A stretch of 64,000 nucleotides of DNA, from assembly GCA_965116685.1 (NCBI GenBank), contig OZ220707.1:1302001-1366000 (forward strand), read 5' to 3'. The notes beneath the pieces were generated by a model, which ran no database searches, was not told the DNA's origin, and saw only the letters and a list, made by a program, of their open reading frames with translations. Of the stretch, positions 21,071 to 30,674 are shown piece after piece; position 1 is the first letter of the stretch; each line of letters starts with the position of its first letter. The position numbers and the translations under genes were made by a program. This DNA comes from Bin80 sp965116685 (GTDB lineage: Bacteria > Bacteroidota > Rhodothermia > Rhodothermales > Bin80).

Positions 21071-22122
21071 GCAATTGCTCTGGCTAATGGAGGCGGAACA
21101 GCCTCACTTACCTGAGAAAACTGAGACGAAAGTGTTCCAAGAAGCAAGTAGGATCGGGGGAATCCTTGGATCAGCATAGCTTCAAATACGCTCAGGCGTC
21201 GGTTGCAATCCGGGTGGACATGCACTTCGCGATGGCCATAAGATGCTGTATAACTGGGTTTATCCCATGCAAGGGTTTTAAAACTACGGCCAGTTGAACG
21301 TCCAGGACTAAGAGATGCATTAAAAAATTTCTCTGATCTGGGTGTCATACACCAATGGTTAGGGTGTTCCGGATAGATTTGAAGCGATTTTGAGTGGATA
21401 TAGTGGACCGGCTCGGTCAATCCAGAGATAACGTCTCCCACAACCTTGATATTGTGAACTTTCCGGGGCTTACTCCACGCTTCCAAGTAACGAGATTTAT
21501 TGAGTGCGATCAGGAATAGTCTCTTTCGCGTTTGAGGTACTCCATAATTCACAGCATCGTAAACATCGCAAAATACAGCAAATCCTTCAGCTTCGAGGCG
21601 GTCGATTTCCATTTGAAGCAGTCGGCCGCGGTTTGCCTTCATGATCTCAGGAACGTTTTCCATCACGATAAAATCCAGACCTCCTCGGTTGCGGTGAACT
21701 TTGAGGGCAAGACTAAAAAAAGACCTTACGAGCTTTGTCCTTGGATCGTTTGCTTTTTTTGATGAATTTCCTCTACTGAAGCTTTGACAGGGGGGGCCTC
21801 CTATGACGCCACAAGGGCAGAACTTCTCTCCATAATCTTTATCCAAGTCGGAAAGTTTGATCTGTGTAACGTCCCGAATAAAAGCAGAATTCTTGTCTCG
21901 ATTATAATTATGGGATTCAACTGCGGGTGGTCTAAGATCATATGCGAGACCGGTTTGATACCCCGCTTGCTCAAAGCCAAGGTCAAGACCCCCGCAACCA
22001 CTGAAAAGACTGAGTATCAACCGTTTTTCCTGTGAAGATTTTGGCATATAGATACTCACCGGCGGATTGATGGGCGCTACCGTGCTCACACTTGAAGTAC
22101 TCTCAGCAGCACTGATGCCCAC
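21007..22122 (-). CDS. DNA (cytosine-5-)-methyltransferase, Dcm/HhaI family
   Basis: This 371-residue C5-cytosine methyltransferase has all key motifs in order: motif I LFSGCGGLDLGFEQAG (about 39-54), catalytic Pro-Cys in GGPPCQSFSRG (motif IV, about 113), MENV (motif VI), QTRKRLFLIA (motif VIII), the RRLSVFEAMLIQGFP region and motif X as SEAVPPPLARAIA. It methylates cytosine in a specific DNA site using S-adenosylmethionine. The spacing between motifs VIII and IX is short, so the target-recognition region is small. It is convergent with the GHKL operon and overlaps its end, so the methylase probably protects host DNA from that pair. The frame starts with GTG at 22122; ATG at 22047 is an alternative. 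Confidence 0.9.
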   Translation of the reverse strand: MGISAAESTSSVSTVAPINPPVSIYMPKSSQEKRLILSLFSGCGGLDLGFEQAGYQTGLAYDLRPPAVESHNYNRDKNSAFIRDVTQIKLSDLDKDYGEKFCPCGVIGGPPCQSFSRGNSSKKANDPRTKLVRSFFSLALKVHRNRGGLDFIVMENVPEIMKANRGRLLQMEIDRLEAEGFAVFCDVYDAVNYGVPQTRKRLFLIALNKSRYLEAWSKPRKVHNIKVVGDVISGLTEPVHYIHSKSLQIYPEHPNHWCMTPRSEKFFNASLSPGRSTGRSFKTLAWDKPSYTASYGHREVHVHPDCNRRLSVFEAMLIQGFPRSYLLLGTLSSQFSQVSEAVPPPLARAIAQSVSRALLMYSESNSFRVAA

Positions 22123-22219
22123 CCCAAATTACGCAATTTTTGGGATATAGTTTATTCCGCTCCCCTATACACAAACCCGCGAAACTGTCCACCAGGATTC
22201 AGACGACCTGTTCAGTGTC

Positions 22220-22377
22220 CCAGATCAATCGGAATGGTGTGGGCCACCTTACAAACTGATGTTTTAGAACGCTGATGTGCGCTCATCAAAACTGGAAGCG
22301 GTTTAATTTTCATCTGATCCAAGTATAGTTTGTCATAGTTTTTGGTTTCACTAAAAACGATGAGCGATGCCTAGAAC
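22220..22377 (+). mobile_element. IS21-family left-end remnant
   Basis: The sequence CAATCGGAATGGTGTGGGCCACC is followed by about 130 bp clearly homologous to the remnant at 40800-40915: same spacing, and both end in TAGTTTTTGGTTTCACTAAAA before an ATG. Only the terminus and promoter region of an IS21-type element survive. It is fused directly to the DUF5131 relic. Confidence 0.5.
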
Positions 22378-22842
22378 TTATTCCATGATGATGTCGACAA
22401 TAACTTTATCAAGCATGTGTTTGACAGGATGAACCGCGCTGACCATTACATCTTCCAAGTTCTTACGAAACGGCCAGAGAGAGCTGTTGAGATCAGTGGC
22501 CACCTCACATGGACCCCGAATATCTGACTGGATGTGAGCATTGAAAGTGCTAGGTGGCAGCACCGAATCAATTCCTTGAAGCAAACGGGGATCATGCTGA
22601 AAATCTTATCCCCTAAACCTCTTCTGGGACCTCTCCCAGAAATCCCCTGGACGAAGTTGCCTAGGCGATCGTTGGTGGGGAATCGGGGGCTGGAACACGC
22701 GAAATGAATCCCCAGTGGGTTAGGGAAATCCGCAACAACTGCATGCGCAGTGGAGTAGCGTTCTTTTTCAAGCAGTGGGATGGACCCATCAAAAAGCGTA
22801 TGGGAAGGGGCCTTGATGGGTGGACACGGGATGATCTGCCGG
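22378..22842 (+). pseudogene. Truncated, decayed DUF5131 (three-Cys-motif, phage Gp37/Gp68-like) gene
   Basis: Translation starting with LFHDDVDNNFIKHVFDRMNR aligns with residues from about 77 onward of the intact 244-residue protein at 49756. The relic ends at TRDDLPE, which corresponds to the TWDDMPN near that protein's C-terminus. The N-terminal third, including the three-cysteine motif, is missing, and several stops and frameshifts are present (for example TGG to TGA after LTWTPNI). At nucleotide level the match to 49756-50490 is high, so the two share a recent common origin. The left edge is joined to an IS21 remnant and the right side is followed by IS1634 copy A, which suggests IS-mediated truncation. 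Confidence 0.85.
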
Positions 22843-24447
22843 AATCCTTGTCCCCGGGGAGATGCTCCGATAAGTAATGCCGCCCTCATCTCAATACACT
22901 CAGAGCATACTGACCTCCTGGGACGTAACAATTTTGGCACTTTATTGTACTTCCTCCATCTTGACTTCGACGGTTACCTCCGTCACAGGGGTTCTGGAGT
23001 GGGATTTCCGGGAAAACTGAACACTACCAATCCCCCTTTTCAGGGCGGAATGATGAAGATCGAGACCGAATGGGACGCTTGATTTAGGAGGTCGTCCCCT
23101 CTTTGAACAGTACGGTCTGGCGCTGTATCGTCAGACCGACTGTCTGGTATAGGCGCCCGCTCGTTTCGGTAACCTTCGATGGAAGAAGGTATTCTGCCCG
23201 ATTGCCTCGATCACAAATCATGGAGGTTTCCACCGCACCAAGTTCTGCTAAAATCTGCCCTTCACTCAGGCGATGTTTTGAACCAAACCTCGCATTATAT
23301 CGGTGTCGGAAGATCCGTAACAGGGCAAATGCAACAAAACAGATTGCAATATGGGCACGCACCCGACGCTCGACCCAGTGAAAGATGGGCCGGATCGCCA
23401 TGGTGTGTTTCATCACACGAAAACCTTCTTCAATTCGCCATAACTCTCCATAATGTTGATAGACTTGTTCTGGAGTCAGATCCTCCAGACTCGTCCAGAC
23501 CCCATGCAGCCCATCAAACTTCTCATCCCGAACAATCGCTGCTTGATCTAAGCTCACTCCATCCTGCTTCACCTTCAGAAATCGACCACTTCTGCCGGTG
23601 CCCTTGACCCCCTGTTTCAAACGATTCTTCACCTTCTCAATTGCCTTCTCCCGTGAATGTACATCCCGAGCTGCCTTCTTTGGACAATAGCGCAAAATCA
23701 AGCGTCGACCACCAAGTTTGTGTTCGGTAACCTTACGACCCGTCGTTAAAACCTTCCAAGACTGTGCCCCGAGAATCGTCTTGGTGTGGAGTTGATTTAA
23801 TGACCGTAAACGTGCAGCCACGATATAGTCACAGCCCAGACTTTGCAACAACGCTAAATTCTCCTTGCTCAACATCCCTGAATCGGCAACGACAATCATC
23901 CGATCCAAATCAAAACATTCTTTGAGGCGCGTCATCGCCGGTTCAAGCGTCTTTACATCGGTGGTATTGCCGGGAAAGAGTTCGTACGTGACCGGAAGCC
24001 CTTCTTGGGTTTGGATCAATGCCAAGACCAACTGAACCTTTTTGGGCTTCCCATCCTTGCTAAACCCTTTCTTGCGTAGCTCATCCGGCAACTCACTGGC
24101 AAAGCTCAATGTCGTCACATCAAAAAATAGCACCTTCAGTTTCCCGCCAAGCATGCCGAGCGTCTCGTTGGAGACCAGCTGCTTCATCTGTTCAATTCGG
24201 TCGTCCGTGACGGCATCCATCATCCGATAGAACTTCTCCACCGGAACGTCCACCCCCGCATCCTTGGACATCTGTCGTGCATGGGCCAGTTTACTATCCC
24301 CAGGTGCAGCCAGACGAAGTAAAACCGCTTGCTTGAACAGACGACGAGACATCTTCTGACGGCGATCAAAGACCTCTGTAAACCGCATCTGGTGATACAG
24401 GGCCCCCATGACCTCGTGAAAGCCCAGACAGATGCGCCGTATTTCCT

Positions 24448-26552
24448 CCCATAATATTCATCTCAATTTAGCAGTTTCATATTGATAAGCATCTGGGGAG
24501 CCTTATCCTGCTATATTTGTTCCATTCATTGGGCGATTAGCCCTGTTTTTCGTGGATTTTGATCGAATAAACCTCTGTTTTCGTTCTGAATCAAGTCAGC
24601 TGACCTGTTTAAGAATTATCTACTCATTTCACCCTCAAGGTGATCCCATGTCCCCGTCTTCTGCGCCTCTTTTTGTGCTTCCCTTCAACCAGTCAATTCG
24701 GATCAAATCGTCTAGTCGCAACCATACGACCTCGGACGCAGGCGCATTCTTGTTGCGGTCGGTGATTGATCGCACCGGAATCCTGGACTTTTTGACCGAT
24801 CAACTGCACGATCCTCGGGATCCACATCGTATCCACTATCCTTTGTTTGAACTGCTTTTGCAGTGGCTGCTTCCGTTAATGCAGGGCTGGAGTTGCTTGT
24901 GGACGGATGTGGTCAGCCAGGATGCGGCCTTTAGCGTGTCCACCAGCACCAGTCGGGGGGATGGGGTAGTCGGATCAGATCGTACGTTGGCATCGCAGCC
25001 GACCATGTCCCGCTTGGTGGGTCTGCTGGGCATGGTACAGAATCTGGTTCACTTGAAGGCAGGGCTTCTGAAGGTGGGGATGGAGCATATGCTGGTCCAA
25101 AACGGTGGACGGCGGCGCGATAAAGTGGTCATTGATGTGGATGCGATGCCCGTGGATGCACACGGCAACCAGCTTGGCAGCAAGTATCATGGGCATTATA
25201 AGCGGACCATCTTCCTTCCCCTGATTGCTTCGTGCGGGGAGACCGGGGATGTGCTCGGGGCGCAATTGCGTCCGGGAACTCAGCGCGAGGTCACCGATTG
25301 CGAGGACTTCATCGTTCCCATCGCCCATGCGGTGCGCCAGCATGTCGCCGACCAAGTCATTGTCCGTATGGACGCCGGCTTCAATAGTGGTGCGTTGTGT
25401 GCACGACTGGAGGCCGAAAATATTGGCTATCTCATGCGTCTACGCAAGAACAAGACACTGGAGCAGATGGCCGCAAAGTACGTGAAGGATCGCCCGTTGG
25501 AGGATATGACCTGCATTGAATTGACCTATGGTGCGAAGTCGTGGGAATGTACTCGTCGGGTGGTATTAGTGATCAAGTCGCGCCCGGGAGAACTCTATGA
25601 TAGGGTCTATTTTTTGGTGACCAATCTTGACGCGGAGATGTATCCAGGTCAGAAGTTGGTTCCCATGTACAGTCAACGCGGGAAGGCGGAGATGCATCAG
25701 GGCGAGATGAAAATCGCCTGCAGCGCATCATTGTCGTCCTCTCCACGTCCCAAGTCGCATTACCGTCAGAGACCGATTGAGCGTACATACGAAGTGGATC
25801 CCGATGCGGAGGTCGGCGCGGAGAATGATGTGCGCCTCCAGGTGTACATGCTGGCCTACCAGCTTCTTCACATCAGTCGATGCAACTTGCATAGTCCGCC
25901 TCCACCGTTGGATGAGACGCCATCGTCTGAACAGACTCCACCGGCGCCAACGCAATGCGCCCAGGGGCTGCGTCAAACGAATCTACCTGGAACTGTGCTG
26001 GACGAATCAACGGGGGGCGCCTTGGAGACGGATGCGCAGGACTCCCCGGACCCCGGTCGGCAAGAGGCGCACATGCACATTCGCCGCTTCCGACTGTGTG
26101 TGCTGAAGGTCGGTGCAACCATGGCACGTCATGGCCGCTATGTAACCTTTTATATCGCCCAGTCAGCCGTGCAGGCCTGGAAGCGTTTCCTGGAACATTT
26201 TCAGCAGTTGCAATGGTACACAATACCGGAATATTGAAGCTGAGCCTTTCCGCTACACCCGGAATTCGTGCCTGCTTCGGGCCGGACTCCGAAGCGAAAA
26301 CCCTCCCCGGAGGTGATTCTTGGAACGAGTGTAGAGCGAAACGGACCTCGCTGTAGGACTGGACTGCACATGAGGAATGGATTGACCGGAAATCCACCTC
26401 AATCAACCCGGAAAATATGCGAGAATGACCTCGGGAGTCGCCCCAATCGTGAAGGTCAACTCGCAGATCCCATCTCACACAGGAAATCCTGACTCCTCAC
26501 AACCAAAGACGCACTTTGGAGCCATGGGAAAATCCATGATGAATAATATGGG
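24448..26552 (+). mobile_element. IS1380-family insertion sequence, copy 2 (2105 bp)
   Basis: It has the same 15-bp ends as copy 1, in the opposite orientation, with a perfect 5-bp duplication TTCCT (24443-24447 and 26553-26557). It is inserted inside the transposase gene of IS1634 element A. Confidence 0.95.
24648..26237 (+). CDS. IS1380-family DDE transposase (copy 2)
   Basis: The predicted protein is identical to the copy 1 transposase at 14069-15658, including the DDE-region motifs VIDVDAMPVDAHG and VRMDAGF. The start at ATG 24648 is preceded by the same AAGGTGAT ribosome site; a longer frame from GTG 24552 exists. It is intact, so it could supply transposase for all three copies. Confidence 0.92.
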   Translation: MSPSSAPLFVLPFNQSIRIKSSSRNHTTSDAGAFLLRSVIDRTGILDFLTDQLHDPRDPHRIHYPLFELLLQWLLPLMQGWSCLWTDVVSQDAAFSVSTSTSRGDGVVGSDRTLASQPTMSRLVGLLGMVQNLVHLKAGLLKVGMEHMLVQNGGRRRDKVVIDVDAMPVDAHGNQLGSKYHGHYKRTIFLPLIASCGETGDVLGAQLRPGTQREVTDCEDFIVPIAHAVRQHVADQVIVRMDAGFNSGALCARLEAENIGYLMRLRKNKTLEQMAAKYVKDRPLEDMTCIELTYGAKSWECTRRVVLVIKSRPGELYDRVYFLVTNLDAEMYPGQKLVPMYSQRGKAEMHQGEMKIACSASLSSSPRPKSHYRQRPIERTYEVDPDAEVGAENDVRLQVYMLAYQLLHISRCNLHSPPPPLDETPSSEQTPPAPTQCAQGLRQTNLPGTVLDESTGGALETDAQDSPDPGRQEAHMHIRRFRLCVLKVGATMARHGRYVTFYIAQSAVQAWKRFLEHFQQLQWYTIPEY

Positions 26553-27081
26553 TTCCTCCAGCTTCCGTGCATCTTTGATCACCAGTGCCTTCGACTCCCG
26601 TTTTTTTCTGCGGGCAGCCACCACCTCGTCTACATAAGACTCTGCAGGAAATAAGGAGGGTTGCAGGTCTTCTTGGATCCGAGCTAATTCCAGATAGGCA
26701 ATTTTAACCAGACCGTCCACTGCATCCGGGTGAACGCTTCCCATGTGTCGGACGATACGAACCCGCGGCTTTCTTTCCTTATTACGGTAGCTCTCAACAA
26801 TCTGGACAGAGATGTTTTTCGTGGTTTTTCGTTTGAGTTCTCGGACCCACATGACACAGTTGGTTGGTGAATTACAAAGATACGAAAAATACAATTAAAA
26901 AGCAAGACTGAACACTACACAGGAAGGCCAAAAAAAAACCTCCCAGAAAGCACGGAAACAGTGGTTTTGTACCTGGAAAAATCGAAACCGTCAAAGTCAG
27001 GTATTGTACTTCCTCCATCAAGAGAATAACTGCAGTGGCAGAAATGGAGGGGCGGCTTTTGGTTCGGTAAAGAATGTGTAG

Positions 27082-28002
27082 ATGGCTACGACATCCAGAT
27101 CCAGCATTTCGCACAGCCTCTATATGGACTATTACTCGAAGGCTCAAGTTGCCAGCGCCTTCGTTCTTGACAACGTTTACCGAATGAGCAATCCAATGAA
27201 GTTGTCGGACCTGCCAGGAGAGAAAATGCCACTACAATCGTTTTGTTATTTGGATGAGGATGACTTGAGAGTTATTTCCAAAGACCCCACACACCGACCA
27301 CTACAGCATCCATATTTCCACTTTTCCTCGCACGCCAACTCCAGCATCATGGACACCTCGGAAACCGAGGGGGCATTGCCAGTGTTGCACCGGCAAAAGA
27401 GCTTGGGTACCAGATATAAGTCAAATATGAAGGGGTGGGGATTACTTAATGAGATCATAAATTCGCCTGGAGCATTCCATAAAGCGGAAGTGTTTAGCAG
27501 ACTTCAGCTAGAATCGCTTGACAAGCGGCGGCGTGAATACAAATATGTCGGATGGGTGTATGTGGCATGGAATCCAGGGTTTGCGGACACCGTATTCAAA
27601 ATTGGGCAAACTCGGGGATCTCCTTCGGAGCGAATTAAGGGACTGAGCACATCGACATCTGTGCCCCAAAAATTCCGACTCGTATACTTTATCCATGTGT
27701 CCGATCGCCTGACGGCTGAAAAATATGTGCACCAGACACTGGAAGATTCCCGCCTCAATCCCGGAAAGGAGTTCTTCAATACTCCTATCATGAATGTGGT
27801 GAAGGTGCTGGAGGAAGCAGGTAGCCTATGGCAAATCCCTGCAGGGAAAACGCCGAGGGCTGGATATCTTCCACCAGCGTTAAATAAACAAATCACTTCT
27901 TGCCCCAGATGCAAAAAGAAGAGCAGAGTTCCTCTACTCGGGATCCCCATAACAGTTAACTGTCCAGAATGCTCCACCCCTTACGAGGTAGTGAGCGTGT
28001 GA
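27082..28002 (+). CDS. GIY-YIG/T5orf172-like protein with C-terminal zinc ribbon
   Basis: This 306-residue protein has a T5orf172/MUG113-type GIY-YIG domain at about residues 157-235: GWVYVAWNP with KIGQTRGSPSERIKGLS, followed by LVYFIHVSDRLTAEKYVHQTL and a Glu in GKEFFN. A four-cysteine zinc ribbon lies at the C-terminus (Cys 274, 277, 294, 297). GIY-YIG domains cut DNA, and T5orf172-type proteins occur in phages and defence islands. The N-terminal 120 residues are of unknown type. The gene begins only 80 bp after IS1634 element A, so its original promoter may have been replaced by IS sequence. It ends 57 bp before the first P-loop ATPase in the same direction. Confidence 0.75.
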   Translation: MATTSRSSISHSLYMDYYSKAQVASAFVLDNVYRMSNPMKLSDLPGEKMPLQSFCYLDEDDLRVISKDPTHRPLQHPYFHFSSHANSSIMDTSETEGALPVLHRQKSLGTRYKSNMKGWGLLNEIINSPGAFHKAEVFSRLQLESLDKRRREYKYVGWVYVAWNPGFADTVFKIGQTRGSPSERIKGLSTSTSVPQKFRLVYFIHVSDRLTAEKYVHQTLEDSRLNPGKEFFNTPIMNVVKVLEEAGSLWQIPAGKTPRAGYLPPALNKQITSCPRCKKKSRVPLLGIPITVNCPECSTPYEVVSV

Positions 28003-28059
28003 ATTGAGGGACCGTTGCATGTGCCATGTGAGTACATAAGCCGTACAATCCCCATCGGT

Positions 28060-29217
28060 ATGCCGCCTCCTGGATTGCCCACCCGTCCGCCTGATCCCAC
28101 CCCCGCCGTGATCGACCGGGGGCCGGCAACGCATTTTCATGGCCGGAAAACAATCCTGGGAGATTTCGATGGCCTGCTGGAGCACTACGCCAGTAACTCC
28201 TCTGGAGGCACATTCCTGATCCAAGGTGCCCCAGGCGTTGGGAAGACGGCGCTCCTCTATGAATGTGCGCGCTTGGCACACAACGCAGGGTGGCGGATCG
28301 CAGGAATTGATGGGCTGTTCCCCCTCTGGCGGCCGGGTGCATTGCGCTCGGCGCAGTACGAGGGAGACCACTTGGTGGATGATGGGCTGGCCATTGACCA
28401 GAGCGGCAGATCCGTCTTGGAGATGCTCCGGGGCGGAGAGGGCCCGCTGCTCCTGAAGCTGGATGAGGCGCAGCGACTGGAAGATCTGAGCAAAGATCTC
28501 GACATCTGGTTGGTGGTGGGCGAGGTCCTGACCGCGATTCATAATGGCGAGATGGGGCGTCCACTAGTTCTCTTGGCGGGGGGCTTGGGAACGACAGAAG
28601 ATGCCTTCAAGGCGCTGGGGATTTCGCGGTTCGAGCGGAGGAGCTTTGTAGAGTTGGGCAGACTGGACAAAGATGCGGAGCGGTCAATCATCCACGACTG
28701 GCTTACAGAGGAAGGTGGAGCCAAAGGAGACCCCACTGAGTGGATTGATGGCATCGCCCAGGAAGCACACGGATGGCCGCAACACATCTTGTCGTATGTG
28801 GGGCCCGCCGTGGAATACCTGCATCCTCACGGGGGAATAATGACCCCGGATGGCTTGGCCACCGTTCTGTTTGCGGGCCGCAACTTCCGGGAAAAATGCT
28901 ATGAGCGGCGGGCGGGCGGATTTTCCCAGAAGGAGCGGCATCGCTTGGCGAAGGTATTCGAGAATGTCCCGACTGGGGGGAGCACAACCCGTGAGGCGAT
29001 CCTGTCATCCCTGTCCCGTGAGTACGGAGAAAATACTGCAGAGAAGCTCTTTCGCTGGGCTCGGCACTCCGGCATCCTGCAAGTGGTCAAGGGGGGACGT
29101 TGTGGGATCCCGATTCCATCGATGCAGGATTGGCTGGTGGAGAACTACGGCCACCTCGATAGCGAATCGCCGCCGATGGGGTTCACCGGTCACTCAGGGA
29201 AAAGCTCAGGCCGATGA
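28060..29217 (+). CDS. P-loop ATPase, paralogue 1 of 3
   Basis: This AAA-type ATPase of about 385 residues has a conserved IDRGPATHFHGR entry, Walker A GAPGVGKT (about 56-63), Walker B LLLKLDEAQ (about 138-146) and a sensor-like LLAGGLGTT. A lid and winged-helix-like C-terminus follows, ending IPIPSMQDWLVENYG. It resembles AAA_16/STAND-type modules without a recognisable effector domain, so the function is unknown. The start at ATG 28060 is favoured because paralogue 3 has an equivalent start (MxxPGxPTRPP) and the frames diverge upstream; TTG 28015 gives a longer form. A nearly identical gene, with related flanking DNA, is at 48209-49366, which points to a segmental duplication. Confidence 0.75.
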   Translation: MPPPGLPTRPPDPTPAVIDRGPATHFHGRKTILGDFDGLLEHYASNSSGGTFLIQGAPGVGKTALLYECARLAHNAGWRIAGIDGLFPLWRPGALRSAQYEGDHLVDDGLAIDQSGRSVLEMLRGGEGPLLLKLDEAQRLEDLSKDLDIWLVVGEVLTAIHNGEMGRPLVLLAGGLGTTEDAFKALGISRFERRSFVELGRLDKDAERSIIHDWLTEEGGAKGDPTEWIDGIAQEAHGWPQHILSYVGPAVEYLHPHGGIMTPDGLATVLFAGRNFREKCYERRAGGFSQKERHRLAKVFENVPTGGSTTREAILSSLSREYGENTAEKLFRWARHSGILQVVKGGRCGIPIPSMQDWLVENYGHLDSESPPMGFTGHSGKSSGR

Positions 29218-29457
29218 CCTGAGAATCGTGTAATCACTGTATGGTTGGCTCTCAATATCCTCGCGACCTGACTTCCGATCCAATCCTTACTGTAACATCA
29301 CTTCCATTGATGCTATCGCCGCGAAGGGATTAAACAATTCTGGTCACACTTGTTCTGTATACCGAAACACCGAACATCGGCTACTTCCTGGAACCGTTGA
29401 GTCTCGGGCTCTGTCCAAATCATCCATTGTCCATGACTCTACCGTTACCTCATAGCT

Positions 29458-30561
29458 ATGCGCAAATCCCGGCATTTTGCTTCTCCTCCACTGACGGCAG
29501 CGTTTGACCGTGGGCCTGCCAAATATTTTCACGGTAGGAAAGAGATCTTACGCAATTTCAATGAACTTATAGAGAATGCGGTACAGGCGAAGTCGGGCAC
29601 GAGCTTCCTGATTCAAGGTGCACCTGGAGCGGGAAAGAGCGCCCTTCTCGCTGAATGTGAAAAATTGGCTGGGGATCAGGGATGGAAGACTGCGGAGATT
29701 GATCCGCCTGCCCTTTGGGATCCAGAGGCATTGCGTGATTTTCTTGGTTTGAGAAAATTTCCGATTAGAGGGAGATCTCTGCAACTCGCCCCGAAAGATA
29801 TTGCGACTGCTGCAATTACAGTTGATTGGTCTCGCAAGACAATTCTAAAAATGCTTGGTCATGGAAAGCAGCCGTTACTCCTCACATTGGATGAAGCGCA
29901 AACACTGGGAATAACCAGTGCACCTCCATCTGACCAAGCTACAACCGTAACCAATGTGCTCAAGGCGATCCACAACGGAAAATTAAACAAACCCGTCATC
30001 CTAATCACGGCGGGATTGGGGACGACAATAGATGTCTTTGAGGAGTTGGGGATTCCGAGGTTTTCGGGAAAATGCTTCGTGGAACTGGGGGCGTTGAGCA
30101 AAGAGGCGGAGCGTGCGGTCATCCACGACTGGCTCACGAAGGAAGGCAAAGCCACCAAAGATCCCGGGCCGTGGATTGATGGCATTACCCAGGAAACGCA
30201 TGGCTGGCCGCAACATATCTTGTCGTACGTGGAACCCGCATTAAAGCAACTGGTGGCAGATAACAGAGCCATGACCACAGAGGGGTTGAATGCCATCCTG
30301 GAAGCAGGCCGTGCCTTTCGGTCAAGGTATTACGAGCGTCGGGCAAATGGTATTAGCAGAAAACAGCGCCGTAGCCTAGCAAAACTAATCGCGGACATTC
30401 CATTAAGCGAGGGGTTGGATAGAGAGGATATCATGGCATCCCTAACCCAGGAGTACGGCCCCGATGAAGCAAATAAACTGTTTCGGAAAACATTGCACAG
30501 GGGTATACTGCACAGGCATGAAGGGATCTATACCGTCCCGATCCCCTCCATGCAGGACTGA
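29458..30561 (+). CDS. P-loop ATPase, paralogue 2 of 3, C-terminus cut by TGA
   Basis: This 367-residue relative of the 28060 and 48209 ATPases has Walker A GAPGAGKS, Walker B LLLTLDEAQ and the family C-terminus IPSMQD. The paralogues continue with Trp (IPSMQDWLVENY). Here the codon is TGA, and the frame stays open after it (LVSKYANIQIKSLPP...) to a stop at 30676-30678. It therefore looks like a TGG-to-TGA nonsense mutation that removes about 38 residues. The lost tail is not part of the ATPase core, so the protein may still fold. It is more divergent than the other two copies and also lacks the proline-rich N-terminal PTRPP segment. Confidence 0.75.
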   Translation: MRKSRHFASPPLTAAFDRGPAKYFHGRKEILRNFNELIENAVQAKSGTSFLIQGAPGAGKSALLAECEKLAGDQGWKTAEIDPPALWDPEALRDFLGLRKFPIRGRSLQLAPKDIATAAITVDWSRKTILKMLGHGKQPLLLTLDEAQTLGITSAPPSDQATTVTNVLKAIHNGKLNKPVILITAGLGTTIDVFEELGIPRFSGKCFVELGALSKEAERAVIHDWLTKEGKATKDPGPWIDGITQETHGWPQHILSYVEPALKQLVADNRAMTTEGLNAILEAGRAFRSRYYERRANGISRKQRRSLAKLIADIPLSEGLDREDIMASLTQEYGPDEANKLFRKTLHRGILHRHEGIYTVPIPSMQD

Positions 30562-30674
30562 CTGGTATCCAAATATGCTAATATCCAGATCAAATCCCTG
30601 CCTCCAACGATGAGACCCTGGGAGGCTGGTGGCAGGGATACGGGGACAGAGATAGGGCAGCGCCCCTCAGCTAA

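Larger units (their letters stand above)
23084..26852 (-). pseudogene. IS1634-family transposase interrupted by IS1380 copy 2
   Basis: The coding sequence lies in 26852-26553 and 24442-23084. Joining them (removing IS1380 copy 2 and one TTCCT duplication) restores an in-frame 552-residue transposase, matching the 553 residues of copy B. Family features include the N-terminal MWVRELKRKTTKN and ESYRNKERKPRVRIVRHMGS, a central catalytic Asp in FFDVTTLSFAS, VVADSGMLS, and the C-terminal YGELWRIEEGFRVMKHTM containing the catalytic Glu. Apart from the insertion the reading frame is intact, so inactivation is recent. Confidence 0.9.
22960..27001 (-). mobile_element. IS1634-family element A, with nested IS1380; 17-bp target duplication
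   Basis: The ends are imperfect inverted repeats (CTTGACTTCGACGGTTAC and CCTGACTTTGACGGTTTC). The element is flanked by the direct repeat TATTGTACTTCCTCCAT (22943-22959 and 27002-27018). Subtracting the nested IS1380 and its 5-bp duplication leaves 1932 bp, close to the 1935 bp of copy B. IS1634-family elements are known for long, variable target duplications. Confidence 0.9.
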
